Below are positions 1-7,038 of a stretch of 11,146 nt of DNA, piece after piece. The notes under the pieces are model-generated. The model did not search any database. It was not told the origin of the DNA and saw only the letters and a list, made by a program, of their open reading frames with translations. Numbering within the stretch: the first letter of the stretch is position 1; the number at the start of each line of letters is the position of its first letter. The translations under genes were made by a program, and so were the position numbers. The DNA comes from Proteobacteria bacterium UBA7821 (GTDB lineage Bacteria; Pseudomonadota; Gammaproteobacteria; Comchoanobacterales; Comchoanobacteraceae). The stretch lies in contig DLBP01000094.1 of assembly GCA_002480165.1 (NCBI GenBank), forward strand, positions 1-11,146, given 5' to 3'.

Positions 1-126
1 TATCGAACCAGCTCGGTTACTGGTCGTACATATCGAACCAGCTCGGTTACTAGTCGTACATATGGATCCAGCTCGGTTACTTGTGGTACATATGGAACCA
101 TCTGATGCTCGGTTACTGGTGGTACA
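1..126 (-). repeat. 30-bp in-frame tandem repeat (decapeptide repeat), at least four units
   Basis: Units start at 1, 31, 61 and 91. The first two differ by one base (TACTGGTCG versus TACTAGTCG). The third has four substitutions. The fourth carries a 6-bp insertion (91-126). Because 30 is a multiple of three, each unit adds ten residues of the pattern [PR]YV[PR]xVTEL[VD] to the minus-strand protein. The array runs into the window edge, so the true copy number is unknown. The most similar units lie furthest from the gene start, as expected if expansion is recent there. Confidence 0.9.
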
Positions 127-704
127 TCTGCAACATTCTGACTCTCGGTGATTTCATCCTGGCTGGACCAACCAAATACCTGACTAGCAGCACGGCTCAC
201 AATAAACATTGGCCTGAACAACACATTAGCCACAACAATAAAGGGTATTGCAATACAAGTTAATGCAACAGCCGCAACCAGGTTAAGTAAAATAGGCTTA
301 CTTTTCCATAGACTCATACACTCGCTAAGAATAATAAAAACAGTTTTAATTTGTGATAAAAGTCGTATTTCACAAAACAACTCCATCATACCAAACCAAG
401 ACTGTTTTGATGGATTAATTAACTCAGCAGCTAAATCTTGTGCACGTGTAGATTGTTTCGAAAGTAGCTGTTTAAGAAAGCGATCATTACTAAGTAAATC
501 GTTAGCTTGACCAAACACCTGGTCAGCAGATTCACCTTCATCTGCTGACATGACTGCTACAGCAACACGGACAAGGATAGTATGAAAGGTACTAAAATTA
601 TTCCTACCCAAACCGCGAAGATCCCCTCTAATCACAGCTGTTCGAACATTTCCGCTCCCTTGTATGGCTTCGTTTGTATTAACATTCGTTGTTGGTTGAT
701 GCAT
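1..704 (-). CDS. Unrecognised membrane-anchored protein with decapeptide repeats (partial, 3' end outside window)
   Basis: An open frame starts at ATG 704 and runs off the left edge: 234 codons visible, no stop. The start has a good ribosome-binding site (AAGAGG, complement of 713-718, 8-nt spacing). I do not recognise the family. Residues about 1-135 look soluble and helical. Residues about 137-163 form one long hydrophobic segment (LLNLVAAVALTCIAIPFIVV). It is followed by PMFIVSRAASQVF at 165-177, which is identical to residues 913-925 of the 1174-residue protein encoded just upstream (1072-4596). After that come a Ser/Gln/Glu-rich linker and repeats of the type YVRPVTELVR, reading into the window edge. 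The protein is therefore a shorter paralogue of the upstream product's C-terminal region with a different N-terminus. Cellular location is inferred to be membrane. Function is unknown. Confidence is high that this is coding and low for any role. Confidence 0.8.
   Translation of the reverse strand, partial: MHQPTTNVNTNEAIQGSGNVRTAVIRGDLRGLGRNNFSTFHTILVRVAVAVMSADEGESADQVFGQANDLLSNDRFLKQLLSKQSTRAQDLAAELINPSKQSWFGMMELFCEIRLLSQIKTVFIILSECMSLWKSKPILLNLVAAVALTCIAIPFIVVANVLFRPMFIVSRAASQVFGWSSQDEITESQNVADVPPVTEHQMVPYVPQVTELDPYVRLVTELVRYVRPVTELVR
174..235 (-). repeat. Shared membrane cassette, copy 1
   Basis: This block matches 1822-1883 at 59 of 62 positions without gaps. The first 39 bp (174-212) are identical and encode PMFIVSRAASQVF in the same frame in both genes. 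The match falls off sharply beyond the block on the hydrophobic-segment side. Confidence 0.9.
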
Positions 705-712
705 TTCAAAAT

Positions 713-718
713 CCTCTT
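713..718 (-). promoter_or_regulatory. Ribosome-binding site of the left-edge gene
   Basis: AAGAGG on the minus strand, 8 nt before ATG 704. It fixes the start of the partial gene. Confidence 0.7.
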
Positions 719-736
719 ATTTTTAATAATAAGCTT

Positions 737-765
737 ATGGTAGCATGAAACGCCACGAAAATCAA
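737..765 (-). promoter_or_regulatory. Candidate sigma70 promoter for the left-edge gene
   Basis: On the minus strand, TTGATT (760-765) and TACCAT (737-742) are separated by exactly 17 bp. Each matches consensus at four of six positions. Transcription would begin near 730, giving a short leader before ATG 704. The boxes are moderate, so this is a candidate only. Confidence 0.4.
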
Positions 766-938
766 GTAAGTTACTGTTTTAATTTATTTTATCTCAAAGA
801 TATTGCATAAAATTCGTAACACTTCGATTTCGCAGTGGCACCTATTGAGCATCAAATAAAACCAATTTCAGAGCAAAAGCGTCCAGCTAGCAAAAACTGC
901 TTGCCAACAGTTTAGCTACCTATTAATAACTGACTGTG

Positions 939-1010
939 AGAATCTAGTGTTTCGATCTGCCTATATTAGCAGCCAACCCGCTAAAAGTTGCTGTTTAGTT
1001 TCTAGATTCT
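939..1010. repeat. Nested inverted repeat in the intergenic region
   Basis: The outer arms are AGAATCTAG (939-947) and CTAGATTCT (1002-1010), a perfect 9-bp inverted repeat. Between them lies a second pair: CAGC(C)AAC (970-977) and GTTGCTG (987-993), seven pairs with one bulged C. Either strand could fold into a long stem-loop 60-130 nt beyond the stop of the 1174-residue gene. It may be a processing or attenuation structure, a protein-binding site, or chance. Confidence 0.5.
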
Positions 1011-1071
1011 ATTAGTGAAAACGCTTGAAAACATCGATAAGAGTTGATCAAGGTGATTTTTCAGGGATTAC

Positions 1072-4000
1072 TTAAGGGCCCTCGAAAGCATTTCTAGATA
1101 ATCTTCTGTTTATATCGCCTTCAACGACATTAGAACTGGTCTGATTGGGGTCTCCATAAGACAGATAATTAGCCTGATTGAGGCCAAGAGCTTCTTGGCT
1201 ATCTTCTAGCCCAAATCGATTATCACATTGATAATCTGTATTAAAATCTCGACTTCTTCTAAAACTTCGATGACTGGATACTGACATCTGATTCGTGCTA
1301 AACCTTGTCATTAGCCATATGAAGACAAGAGAAGCTAGCGAAAATAAGGAAGTGCTTTTCAACTGATTCGAAACAGGCTTTCTCCTGTCAATCTGAGAAA
1401 CCATAGCACGTCGTCTGGTTACACCTAACAAATCTTCTTCCTGAGCTTGATGAACTCGTGGGATGACGGCGATTACTCGGTGGCTAAACGTACTCATTTG
1501 TTGACGTGCTATCGTATAAAAACTAAATGGATGTTGTAGACTACTAAAAAACACTAGCGTCGCTCTTAAATTCACCTGGCCAATTGACACTGGTGACGTA
1601 TGTCGAACAAGCTGAAGCTCAGGTACTGCTGTTACTGGTGGTACATATAGAATAAGCTGACGCTCCTCGGGTACACCCTCCAGATTAATAGTAGTGGGCT
1701 CAACATTCTGATTGGAAGGGCCCACATCCTGGCTAGCAGAGAAGTCAGCATTCTGATTGGAACGGCCCACATCCTGCCTAACAGAGGGATGAGAATGGGA
1801 CGCCTTTTTGCGGAACCGACTAAATACCTGACTAGCAGCACGGCTCACAATAAACATTGGGCTTAACAACATATTAGCCACAATAGCAGTCGACATTGCA
1901 TATACTGGCCTGAGACTATTTTCAATAGCCTGAACAAATCCAGAACGCCATATCATCACAGTTGGCCTGACTAATAAATTGACACCAACAACCGCAGATA
2001 TAGCAACTAAAGAGATAAAACTGTATGCAATGGCTGCAACAAATCTAGATAATATGAATCGAGAACTTGACTGACTTGGGTATCGATAGGCATAGATCGA
2101 AAAAATAAAGCGTTCAACAAATCGCATTTGTGATGCTAATGGTATTTCATAACACAAATCCATCACATCAAACCCAGCATGCGCGTTGTGTGTATTAGTA
2201 TCGCGGCTAATTAATTTCATGGCCAATGTTTTGGCCGAAATTTTTGCACGATCTGATTGATTAACGAATAGAGCCTCAACACATTGATTGGCCAGGCTTT
2301 GGGTGTAATCCAGATTGGAATCGCGTCTAATAAGTTGAATGATTAGTTCTGTCAATTTTGGTAACTTTGACACGACATATTCGAATAGAAACTCATTGGT
2401 CAAGGCGGTTAATAAAGCAAAGCGATAAACCCTAAACCTAATACTACCCGGCTGCTCAGGTAAAATAGCCGATAATCCCCATCTCTGTAGTACAACTAAA
2501 AAATCATTATTATTCTTAGCCGTAAGCCTCTCTGCTATGTGCCTTGATACGCCGAAAGCTATCCGTACTAACTCTGGTTGTTTATCTTGTAAAAGACGAT
2601 TCAGACAATATTCCTGAGTCATGTCCTGAATAACTCTAGTTGTGGCAGCAATCGCCAATTGGTCAAACAGCTCCTTAGTTGCATCACCAATCACATCATC
2701 CTGAAGAATAGTGTTCAAAATCAACACCTCGTCTCTTTCAGAGACACCTGGTCCAGCCAGAAAGCCCCCAAGACATCCCCATAGACTTTCCCAGAGAGCT
2801 GGAGAAGTTTTCCAGAATTCGGATTTAATCTTATTGTTTTGTCTAATTCCCTCTCTAATCATATTTAAGGGAATGGGACTTATATTCACAATTAGATTGG
2901 AAAAATCATCTCTGATACTCTGGTCAGTTAATACTGTCTTGAGTGCCTGTATAGCTAAGGGATAATAGAACTGAGAATTCTGATTAGAAGACGAATCTGG
3001 CACCTGAACTTCAGAGGGGCCAGGATTCTGATTAGGAAACAAATAATTCTTTAGTACTTCTATAAGCCGTTGATCTTGATGATCCAATTCTGAAAAGCCA
3101 TCACAGACAGTAGCCACCAGTTCTTGTAAAGCTTGTGCATCAATGTCTGGATCACGGCAGACTTTTGATATTTTTATAATGATATCTCGTTCAGGCTCAA
3201 GAAAAGATCGAGCCAATTGATGGAAGAGCCCGTTTTTGATCAATTCTATGATGACAGGATCCTGAGGATAGGTTCGTGTCACAGCATCTGCTACAACTCC
3301 CAAAGATTCAGGGCCTACTTCGTTTAGTGTATTCAAAGCCAACTGCTCTAATAGAGTTGATAAGGCAGGTCCATTACTATGGGTGCTATTTGCTACTATA
3401 ATCCGGGAAAATTTCTGAATTGTTTCTAACGAAAATATCGTATGTTTGATTTGAGCTTCAGAAAATCCTTGACGACCCCAATTTTGGTTTGGATGTGTGA
3501 AAAAATAAACCTGCTCTTCAGTTATCTCGCTTTCGCCTAACATTAGTTTACTGGGCGGGGTTAGTTTACTGGGCGGGGAATGACTGCTGTACAACAACTG
3601 CACAAATTCATCATAGTACTTCTTAAATTGAGGTTTCTGTTCTGTCTGAAGATTTGGGTTTTGCAAAAATACTCCCAAATAAAATTTAAGCTTTAATAAT
3701 CTATGATACGCCGAGTAATCCTTATATAAGCCATAGATAAAATCATTTAACTCTACATTATTCCCCGCGACTTGGGTTACTATATTCCGCTGCTGATCAC
3801 CATAACTGCTCGTTAAAATTGCGCTTAGTATGGATTTTACTGCTGCAATTTCATCATTCGACAATGCAACACCTGCTGTTTCAGCCGACTCTACTTGTTG
3901 AATCAGATTACCGACAGCAGTCTCGCCCTGAATAAGCGTAGCAACCCCTTCCTGAAGGCTTTGTTTTATATCGTCACTAGATAATTCTCCAGATTGGTTC

Positions 4001-4596
4001 TGGACAGAGCGATGTGAAATATTCCATAAATAATCAACGGCAGGCATAAATGTAATAGGGCGATTTCCATACGCATCAACAGATCGGAGTCTGTCAAGAA
4101 ACGTTTTACGTGATACCTGAAAACTATTGTTCTGATCTAAAGTCAATCGCACGTGGTCTACATTTGCAATTTGTATCAGATCACACAACTCAGTCAACGC
4201 CTCCGGCCTTTCAAGCACAACCTTGATACAATCAGTCAAAATGGCAATATCATGTTGACTCAAAGAATCATCTGGTGATCGGAAGAAAAAATCATGTACA
4301 GTTCCAATTATGTAATTTAGGCTCTGAACATTATGCGGATGCTCAGAGAGGGTTTGTCCGATATGGTTCTGAGCAACCCCGGCCAGTTGTTGTCGAAATT
4401 CATCAGACGTATCCGGCAAGAGTTTTTTCAGAGAAACATTGAGTGCTTTAGTAAATAAATACTTCAGTGACTCAAGAGCGTGATTAGATATCAATACCCC
4501 AGTGTGACGAGGCAATTCCAAAGGTGATGTGAAGTTCAGTAACTCACGCAAGTGGTTCCTAACATTCTCACTGCTTTCGCTTATATATCTTTGCAT
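1072..4596 (-). CDS. Unrecognised 1174-residue protein with C-terminal membrane segments and repeats
   Basis: I do not recognise this family and see no catalytic motif. Residues 1 to about 845 are dominated by amphipathic helices, with Leu/Ile-rich stretches suggestive of an alpha-helical scaffold. Hydrophobic segments follow at about 853-876 and 897-917. A third lies at about 1079-1096 (SLASLVFIWLMTRF), before a Ser/Arg-rich tail. A perfect 18-bp duplication doubles PPSKL at about 339-350. A 15-residue repeat QDVGxSNQN lies at about 938-965, and Asn-Gln-Asn motifs recur elsewhere. No Sec signal is visible at the N-terminus. The start is the only Met available: upstream in frame there is a stop and no other start codon. 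However, the only strong Shine-Dalgarno (GGAGG, 4627-4631) lies 30 nt away. The C-terminal part is paralogous to the left-edge gene. A role as a surface or secreted factor is speculation. Confidence 0.85.
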   Translation of the reverse strand: MQRYISESSENVRNHLRELLNFTSPLELPRHTGVLISNHALESLKYLFTKALNVSLKKLLPDTSDEFRQQLAGVAQNHIGQTLSEHPHNVQSLNYIIGTVHDFFFRSPDDSLSQHDIAILTDCIKVVLERPEALTELCDLIQIANVDHVRLTLDQNNSFQVSRKTFLDRLRSVDAYGNRPITFMPAVDYLWNISHRSVQNQSGELSSDDIKQSLQEGVATLIQGETAVGNLIQQVESAETAGVALSNDEIAAVKSILSAILTSSYGDQQRNIVTQVAGNNVELNDFIYGLYKDYSAYHRLLKLKFYLGVFLQNPNLQTEQKPQFKKYYDEFVQLLYSSHSPPSKLTPPSKLMLGESEITEEQVYFFTHPNQNWGRQGFSEAQIKHTIFSLETIQKFSRIIVANSTHSNGPALSTLLEQLALNTLNEVGPESLGVVADAVTRTYPQDPVIIELIKNGLFHQLARSFLEPERDIIIKISKVCRDPDIDAQALQELVATVCDGFSELDHQDQRLIEVLKNYLFPNQNPGPSEVQVPDSSSNQNSQFYYPLAIQALKTVLTDQSIRDDFSNLIVNISPIPLNMIREGIRQNNKIKSEFWKTSPALWESLWGCLGGFLAGPGVSERDEVLILNTILQDDVIGDATKELFDQLAIAATTRVIQDMTQEYCLNRLLQDKQPELVRIAFGVSRHIAERLTAKNNNDFLVVLQRWGLSAILPEQPGSIRFRVYRFALLTALTNEFLFEYVVSKLPKLTELIIQLIRRDSNLDYTQSLANQCVEALFVNQSDRAKISAKTLAMKLISRDTNTHNAHAGFDVMDLCYEIPLASQMRFVERFIFSIYAYRYPSQSSSRFILSRFVAAIAYSFISLVAISAVVGVNLLVRPTVMIWRSGFVQAIENSLRPVYAMSTAIVANMLLSPMFIVSRAASQVFSRFRKKASHSHPSVRQDVGRSNQNADFSASQDVGPSNQNVEPTTINLEGVPEERQLILYVPPVTAVPELQLVRHTSPVSIGQVNLRATLVFFSSLQHPFSFYTIARQQMSTFSHRVIAVIPRVHQAQEEDLLGVTRRRAMVSQIDRRKPVSNQLKSTSLFSLASLVFIWLMTRFSTNQMSVSSHRSFRRSRDFNTDYQCDNRFGLEDSQEALGLNQANYLSYGDPNQTSSNVVEGDINRRLSRNAFEGP
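1704..1784 (-). repeat. 45-bp-spaced coding repeat (QDVGxSNQN)
   Basis: Bases 1704-1739 and 1749-1784 match at 33 of 36 positions with a 45-bp period. They encode two copies of QDVG[RP]SNQN in the 1174-residue protein. The left-edge gene has a single diverged counterpart around 130-166 (SSQDEITESQNV), so the unit was probably duplicated after the two genes separated. Confidence 0.85.
1822..1883 (-). repeat. Shared membrane cassette, copy 2
   Basis: Partner of 174-235 (59 of 62 identical; the 39 bp at 1822-1860 are perfect). It encodes residues 913-925, PMFIVSRAASQVF, plus the end of the preceding hydrophobic segment. A separate 16-bp match (1631-1646 with 112-127) covers the YVPPVT segment that seeded the decapeptide repeat in the left-edge gene. 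Confidence 0.9.
3543..3578 (-). repeat. Perfect 18-bp tandem duplication inside the 1174-residue gene
   Basis: TTAGTTTACTGGGCGGGG occurs twice head to tail (3543-3560 and 3561-3578) with no mismatch. It is in frame and doubles the PPSKL peptide at about residues 339-350. The absence of any substitution suggests a recent slippage event. Confidence 0.95.
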
Positions 4597-4626
4597 AATG
4601 TATTTTGATTATTGACTAAATAAAAA

Positions 4627-4631
4627 CCTCC
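4627..4631 (-). promoter_or_regulatory. Displaced Shine-Dalgarno-like GGAGG
   Basis: A perfect GGAGG on the minus strand lies 30 nt before ATG 4596, too far for usual initiation. No ATG, GTG or TTG in any frame lies between it and that ATG. An in-frame TAA in the gap rules out an N-terminal extension. Confidence 0.5.
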
Positions 4632-4637
4632 GTATAT

Positions 4638-4666
4638 ATTGTGCCCTTTCGTGTTACTCTTGTCAA
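4638..4666 (-). promoter_or_regulatory. Sigma70-type promoter of the 1174-residue gene
   Basis: On the minus strand, a perfect TTGACA (4661-4666) is followed after 17 bp by CACAAT (4638-4643, four of six). The -35 box is the edge of a triple TCAAG pentamer (4663-4677) that abuts the stop codon of the crotonase gene. Transcription would begin near 4631, at or just beside the GGAGG. Confidence 0.6.
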
Positions 4667-4677
4667 GTCAAGTCAAG
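4663..4677. repeat. Pentanucleotide tandem repeat (TCAAG x3) at the -35 box
   Basis: Three exact TCAAG units sit between the crotonase stop codon (4678-4680) and the -35 element. The outermost unit contributes to TTGACA. Copy-number change would move upstream sequence but leave one -35 box in place. Confidence 0.8.
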
Positions 4678-5382
4678 TTAAATATCAGCAAATTGTAAAC
4701 AGTGACTGGCAAATACAACAGCTGACTTCTCTATTTGATTGTCTAATACAGCTGCATCTGGCTTATTTTGCTTCAACACTCGAATAGCGGCTGGACTGGA
4801 TTGAGTCCAATTCAGCAACTCAAAAGTTATATCGGATCTAGATGGCAATACCCGGTCAATTAACCCACGGTGGTAAGCCGACTTAGCATTGAATAAGTCA
4901 CAATGGCAGGCGACGGCAAGTGCTTTCTCATAACCCAGACGCTGCTCTAAACAACTAAATATTTGGCTAGGTATGATACCATGGCGTATCTCTGGCAAAC
5001 GGAAGCGTGTGTTGGGCATACTCAATACCAGGTCGCAAGCCAGCATGATACCAAATGCTCCTCCAATCACATAATCACATGGCACGCACACTATTGGATA
5101 ATGGCATTGTCTAATAGATTTATACAAGCCACCTATTCTCAAGCTGTAGTGATACAAGCCTAACTCATCACGATTATCTATCAATTGACGCAGCATGTTC
5201 AAGTCAGCACCAGCAGATTGACAATAAATAACGACTGCCTGATCATCACCAACTGGGACAGACAAGGCCTCCTCGAGTTGATTGATTAAATCAATACTGA
5301 GCGGATTTCTATTTTTGTGACTGGTAAACTTAATGTGCTTAAGACCAGATTTAACTTCAACTTGAATTAAATCCATGCTCAC
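4678..5382 (-). CDS. Enoyl-CoA hydratase/isomerase (crotonase) family protein, possible methylglutaconyl-CoA hydratase
   Basis: The fold is recognisable from GADLNML (about 58-64, CoA-binding/oxyanion loop), GGAFGIMLACDLVL (about 107-120, second oxyanion loop) and FRLPEIRHGIIPS (about 127-139). At 234 residues it is slightly short for the roughly 260-residue family. The first catalytic Glu of rat crotonase (E144) corresponds to Glu131. The second (E164) corresponds by eye to Ala156. As I recall, LiuC-type methylglutaconyl-CoA hydratases also lack that Glu, which fits the neighbour. It begins with GTG at 5382, sharing GTGA with the stop of the carboxyltransferase gene, or with ATG 5376. This implies translational coupling. 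In leucine breakdown the enzyme would hydrate methylglutaconyl-CoA to HMG-CoA in the cytoplasm. The family call is secure; the substrate is inferred from context. Confidence 0.85.
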   Translation of the reverse strand: MSMDLIQVEVKSGLKHIKFTSHKNRNPLSIDLINQLEEALSVPVGDDQAVVIYCQSAGADLNMLRQLIDNRDELGLYHYSLRIGGLYKSIRQCHYPIVCVPCDYVIGGAFGIMLACDLVLSMPNTRFRLPEIRHGIIPSQIFSCLEQRLGYEKALAVACHCDLFNAKSAYHRGLIDRVLPSRSDITFELLNWTQSSPAAIRVLKQNKPDAAVLDNQIEKSAVVFASHCLQFADI

Positions 5383-6908
5383 CGAGTGACACCCAGTGTC
5401 GTTGATTTTAACTGAATACTAGAACGTGATTGTATCAGATTCAGACACAAACAGAGAACCCAGCGAGTATCTCTTGGATCAATAATGCCATCATCCCATA
5501 AGCGCCCTGAACAATAAATGGCAGAGGATTCTTGGTGATATTGTTCGACAATCCTAGCTATTTTTTCGGGCTTTCCTCCGATCATTTCTAATACTTGAGC
5601 AGCCTGATGTCCTCCCATGACACTTAGAATGTTATTTGGCCAAGCAAAAACAAAGTCAGGATTTAAACTTCGACTACACATAGCGTAATTGCCTGCACCA
5701 AATGATGCTCCGATGTGTATCGTAATCTTAGGCACATCAACATTCGTAACAGCTTGAATCATGCGAGCACCATACTTAATGATGCCGGCCTGTTCTTGTT
5801 GCTTACCAACCATAAAACCAGTGGTGTTTTGCAAAAATACCAGTGGTCTATTTTGGTTATTACATAACTGTATAAACTGACTACTTTTCTCAGAACCAGC
5901 ACGATCAATGGGTCCCTGATTGGACAATATCCCAACGCGATGGCCATGGATATCCGCAAAGCCAACGACTGTGGATTGTCCATAGAGGGGTTTAAACTCA
6001 ACCCACTGGTCTCGATCTACTAGCTGTTTGATGATGTCGGATACATCGATGGGTTGACGGAAATCTTTTGGGATTAATTTGAGTATATCAGGCCGGTGAT
6101 GGGCCTTCTTGTCAGGCAATTCTGCCTGAGGCCAAGGCAACTTTTGTATGAGTTGCTTAGCAGTATCAATAGCAGACTGATCATCTTTTGCGATAAAGTC
6201 ACATAGACCCGATACGTGTGCGTGCATCCGACTACCCCCCAAATCATCTGCATGATGATCTTGCCCAGTTGCTGCTCTGACCAAAGGAGGGCCGGCCAAA
6301 AATACCTGAGCATATTGATCAACCATTATCGTCATATCAGCTAAACCCGCTACATAAGCACCTCCAGCTGTGGCCGTACCGTGAACAATAGCAATCGATG
6401 TGATGCCGGCTGCGGATAAACGAGCCTGGTTAGCGAATGTGGTGCCTGCATCAATAAATAAGTCTGCTTGTTGTGTCAAATCTGCACCAGCAGATTCGAC
6501 TAGCGTCACAAAAGGCAAACGTTGGCGCGCTGCAATTTCTTGTAAACGTAGGGTCCGCTTGACCCCAATAGCAGTCATCATGCCACCTTTAATGGCCGAA
6601 TTATACACCTGAACCATCAGCCATTTACCCGCCACCATACCAATACCAGCAAACTGCCCGCCACCCAAGTGAGATGGCTCATCTAAATGCGCGCCACAGA
6701 ACTCTCCTATTGGCAGAAACGCAGAAGGATTATCCAATAATGCATCTAACCTTGCCGACGGTGACAACCGACCTGACTCTGAATAACGTGTTTCTTTCTG
6801 GTCACACATTGTCTGGTGTTGTGATTTTCGTTCTTCGATTTTTTTCAATAAATCGATCTGATTCGCATGATTCTCTGTCTGTGATGATGTGGAGAATGTA
6901 TGAGTCAT
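5379..6908 (-). CDS. Acyl-CoA carboxylase carboxyltransferase (beta) subunit, methylcrotonyl-CoA carboxylase type
   Basis: Both halves of a biotin-dependent carboxyltransferase are present. The N-half has SAIKGGMMTAIGVKR, SAGADL, the oxyanion motif GTATAGGAYV (about 172-182) and VFLAGPPLVRAATG (about 200-213). The C-half has PLVFLQNTTGFMVG, GASFGAGNYAM (about 397-407) and LSVMGGHQAA. The tail GRLWDDGIIDPRDTR is also typical. The layout matches methylcrotonyl/geranyl-CoA carboxylase beta subunits (LiuB/AtuC), which transfer carboxyl from biotin to the acyl-CoA. The usual N-terminal RH...GKL element is replaced by RYSESGRL. I chose ATG 6908 (509 residues): an in-frame TTG at 6974 would place the candidate promoter inside the gene. 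No clear ribosome-binding site precedes 6908. The biotin-carboxylase partner is not in the window and must be elsewhere if the enzyme works. Confidence 0.9.
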   Translation of the reverse strand: MTHTFSTSSQTENHANQIDLLKKIEERKSQHQTMCDQKETRYSESGRLSPSARLDALLDNPSAFLPIGEFCGAHLDEPSHLGGGQFAGIGMVAGKWLMVQVYNSAIKGGMMTAIGVKRTLRLQEIAARQRLPFVTLVESAGADLTQQADLFIDAGTTFANQARLSAAGITSIAIVHGTATAGGAYVAGLADMTIMVDQYAQVFLAGPPLVRAATGQDHHADDLGGSRMHAHVSGLCDFIAKDDQSAIDTAKQLIQKLPWPQAELPDKKAHHRPDILKLIPKDFRQPIDVSDIIKQLVDRDQWVEFKPLYGQSTVVGFADIHGHRVGILSNQGPIDRAGSEKSSQFIQLCNNQNRPLVFLQNTTGFMVGKQQEQAGIIKYGARMIQAVTNVDVPKITIHIGASFGAGNYAMCSRSLNPDFVFAWPNNILSVMGGHQAAQVLEMIGGKPEKIARIVEQYHQESSAIYCSGRLWDDGIIDPRDTRWVLCLCLNLIQSRSSIQLKSTTLGVTR

Positions 6909-6936
6909 AGCGGCAATCAATGAATTAATTACTGAA

Positions 6937-6965
6937 ATAATAGCAGTAATACCGTGCGACTGCAA
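6937..6965 (-). promoter_or_regulatory. Candidate promoter of the carboxyltransferase-crotonase pair
   Basis: On the minus strand, TTGCAG (6960-6965, three of six) and TATTAT (6937-6942, five of six) are 17 bp apart. The predicted start of transcription is about 20 nt before ATG 6908. The weak -35 suggests an activator or low expression. No operator palindrome is evident. Confidence 0.4.
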
Positions 6966-7038
6966 ATACAACAATCAAACAACCGACGTCATTGATAGCC
7001 TACTGAATCATCTATCTACGCGTAATTCCTATCAGTAA

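Larger units (their letters stand above)
705..1071. other. Intergenic region between two paralogous minus-strand genes
   Basis: These 367 bases hold no credible coding frame. They contain the candidate promoter and ribosome-binding site near 713-765, a short TATCT/AGATA hairpin near 795-812, an imperfect inverted repeat at 885-917 (AGCT...AAACTG paired with CAGTTT-AGCT), and a nested inverted repeat at 939-1010. I see no GC-rich stem with a T-run that would make a standard terminator for the 1174-residue gene. Confidence 0.6.

Noticed and set aside
1..126. Possible CRISPR array (30-bp direct repeats)
   Set aside because: The units are contiguous with no spacers, degenerate and in frame with a coding sequence. 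They form a peptide repeat.
81..263. Plus-strand open frame over the left-edge repeats
   Set aside because: It lies antisense to the well-supported minus-strand gene, is rich in Trp and His, and has no ribosome-binding site or family resemblance.
900..1071. Rho-independent terminator after the 1174-residue gene
   Set aside because: Inverted repeats are present but none is GC-rich with a following T-run on the minus strand.
2711..2965. Plus-strand open frame inside the 1174-residue gene
   Set aside because: Antisense shadow of a long, repeat-bearing minus-strand gene, with no start signal or recognisable domain.
6909..6974. Upstream TTG start for the carboxyltransferase
   Set aside because: The 22 extra residues include the candidate promoter, have no ribosome-binding site and do not resemble the family N-terminus.
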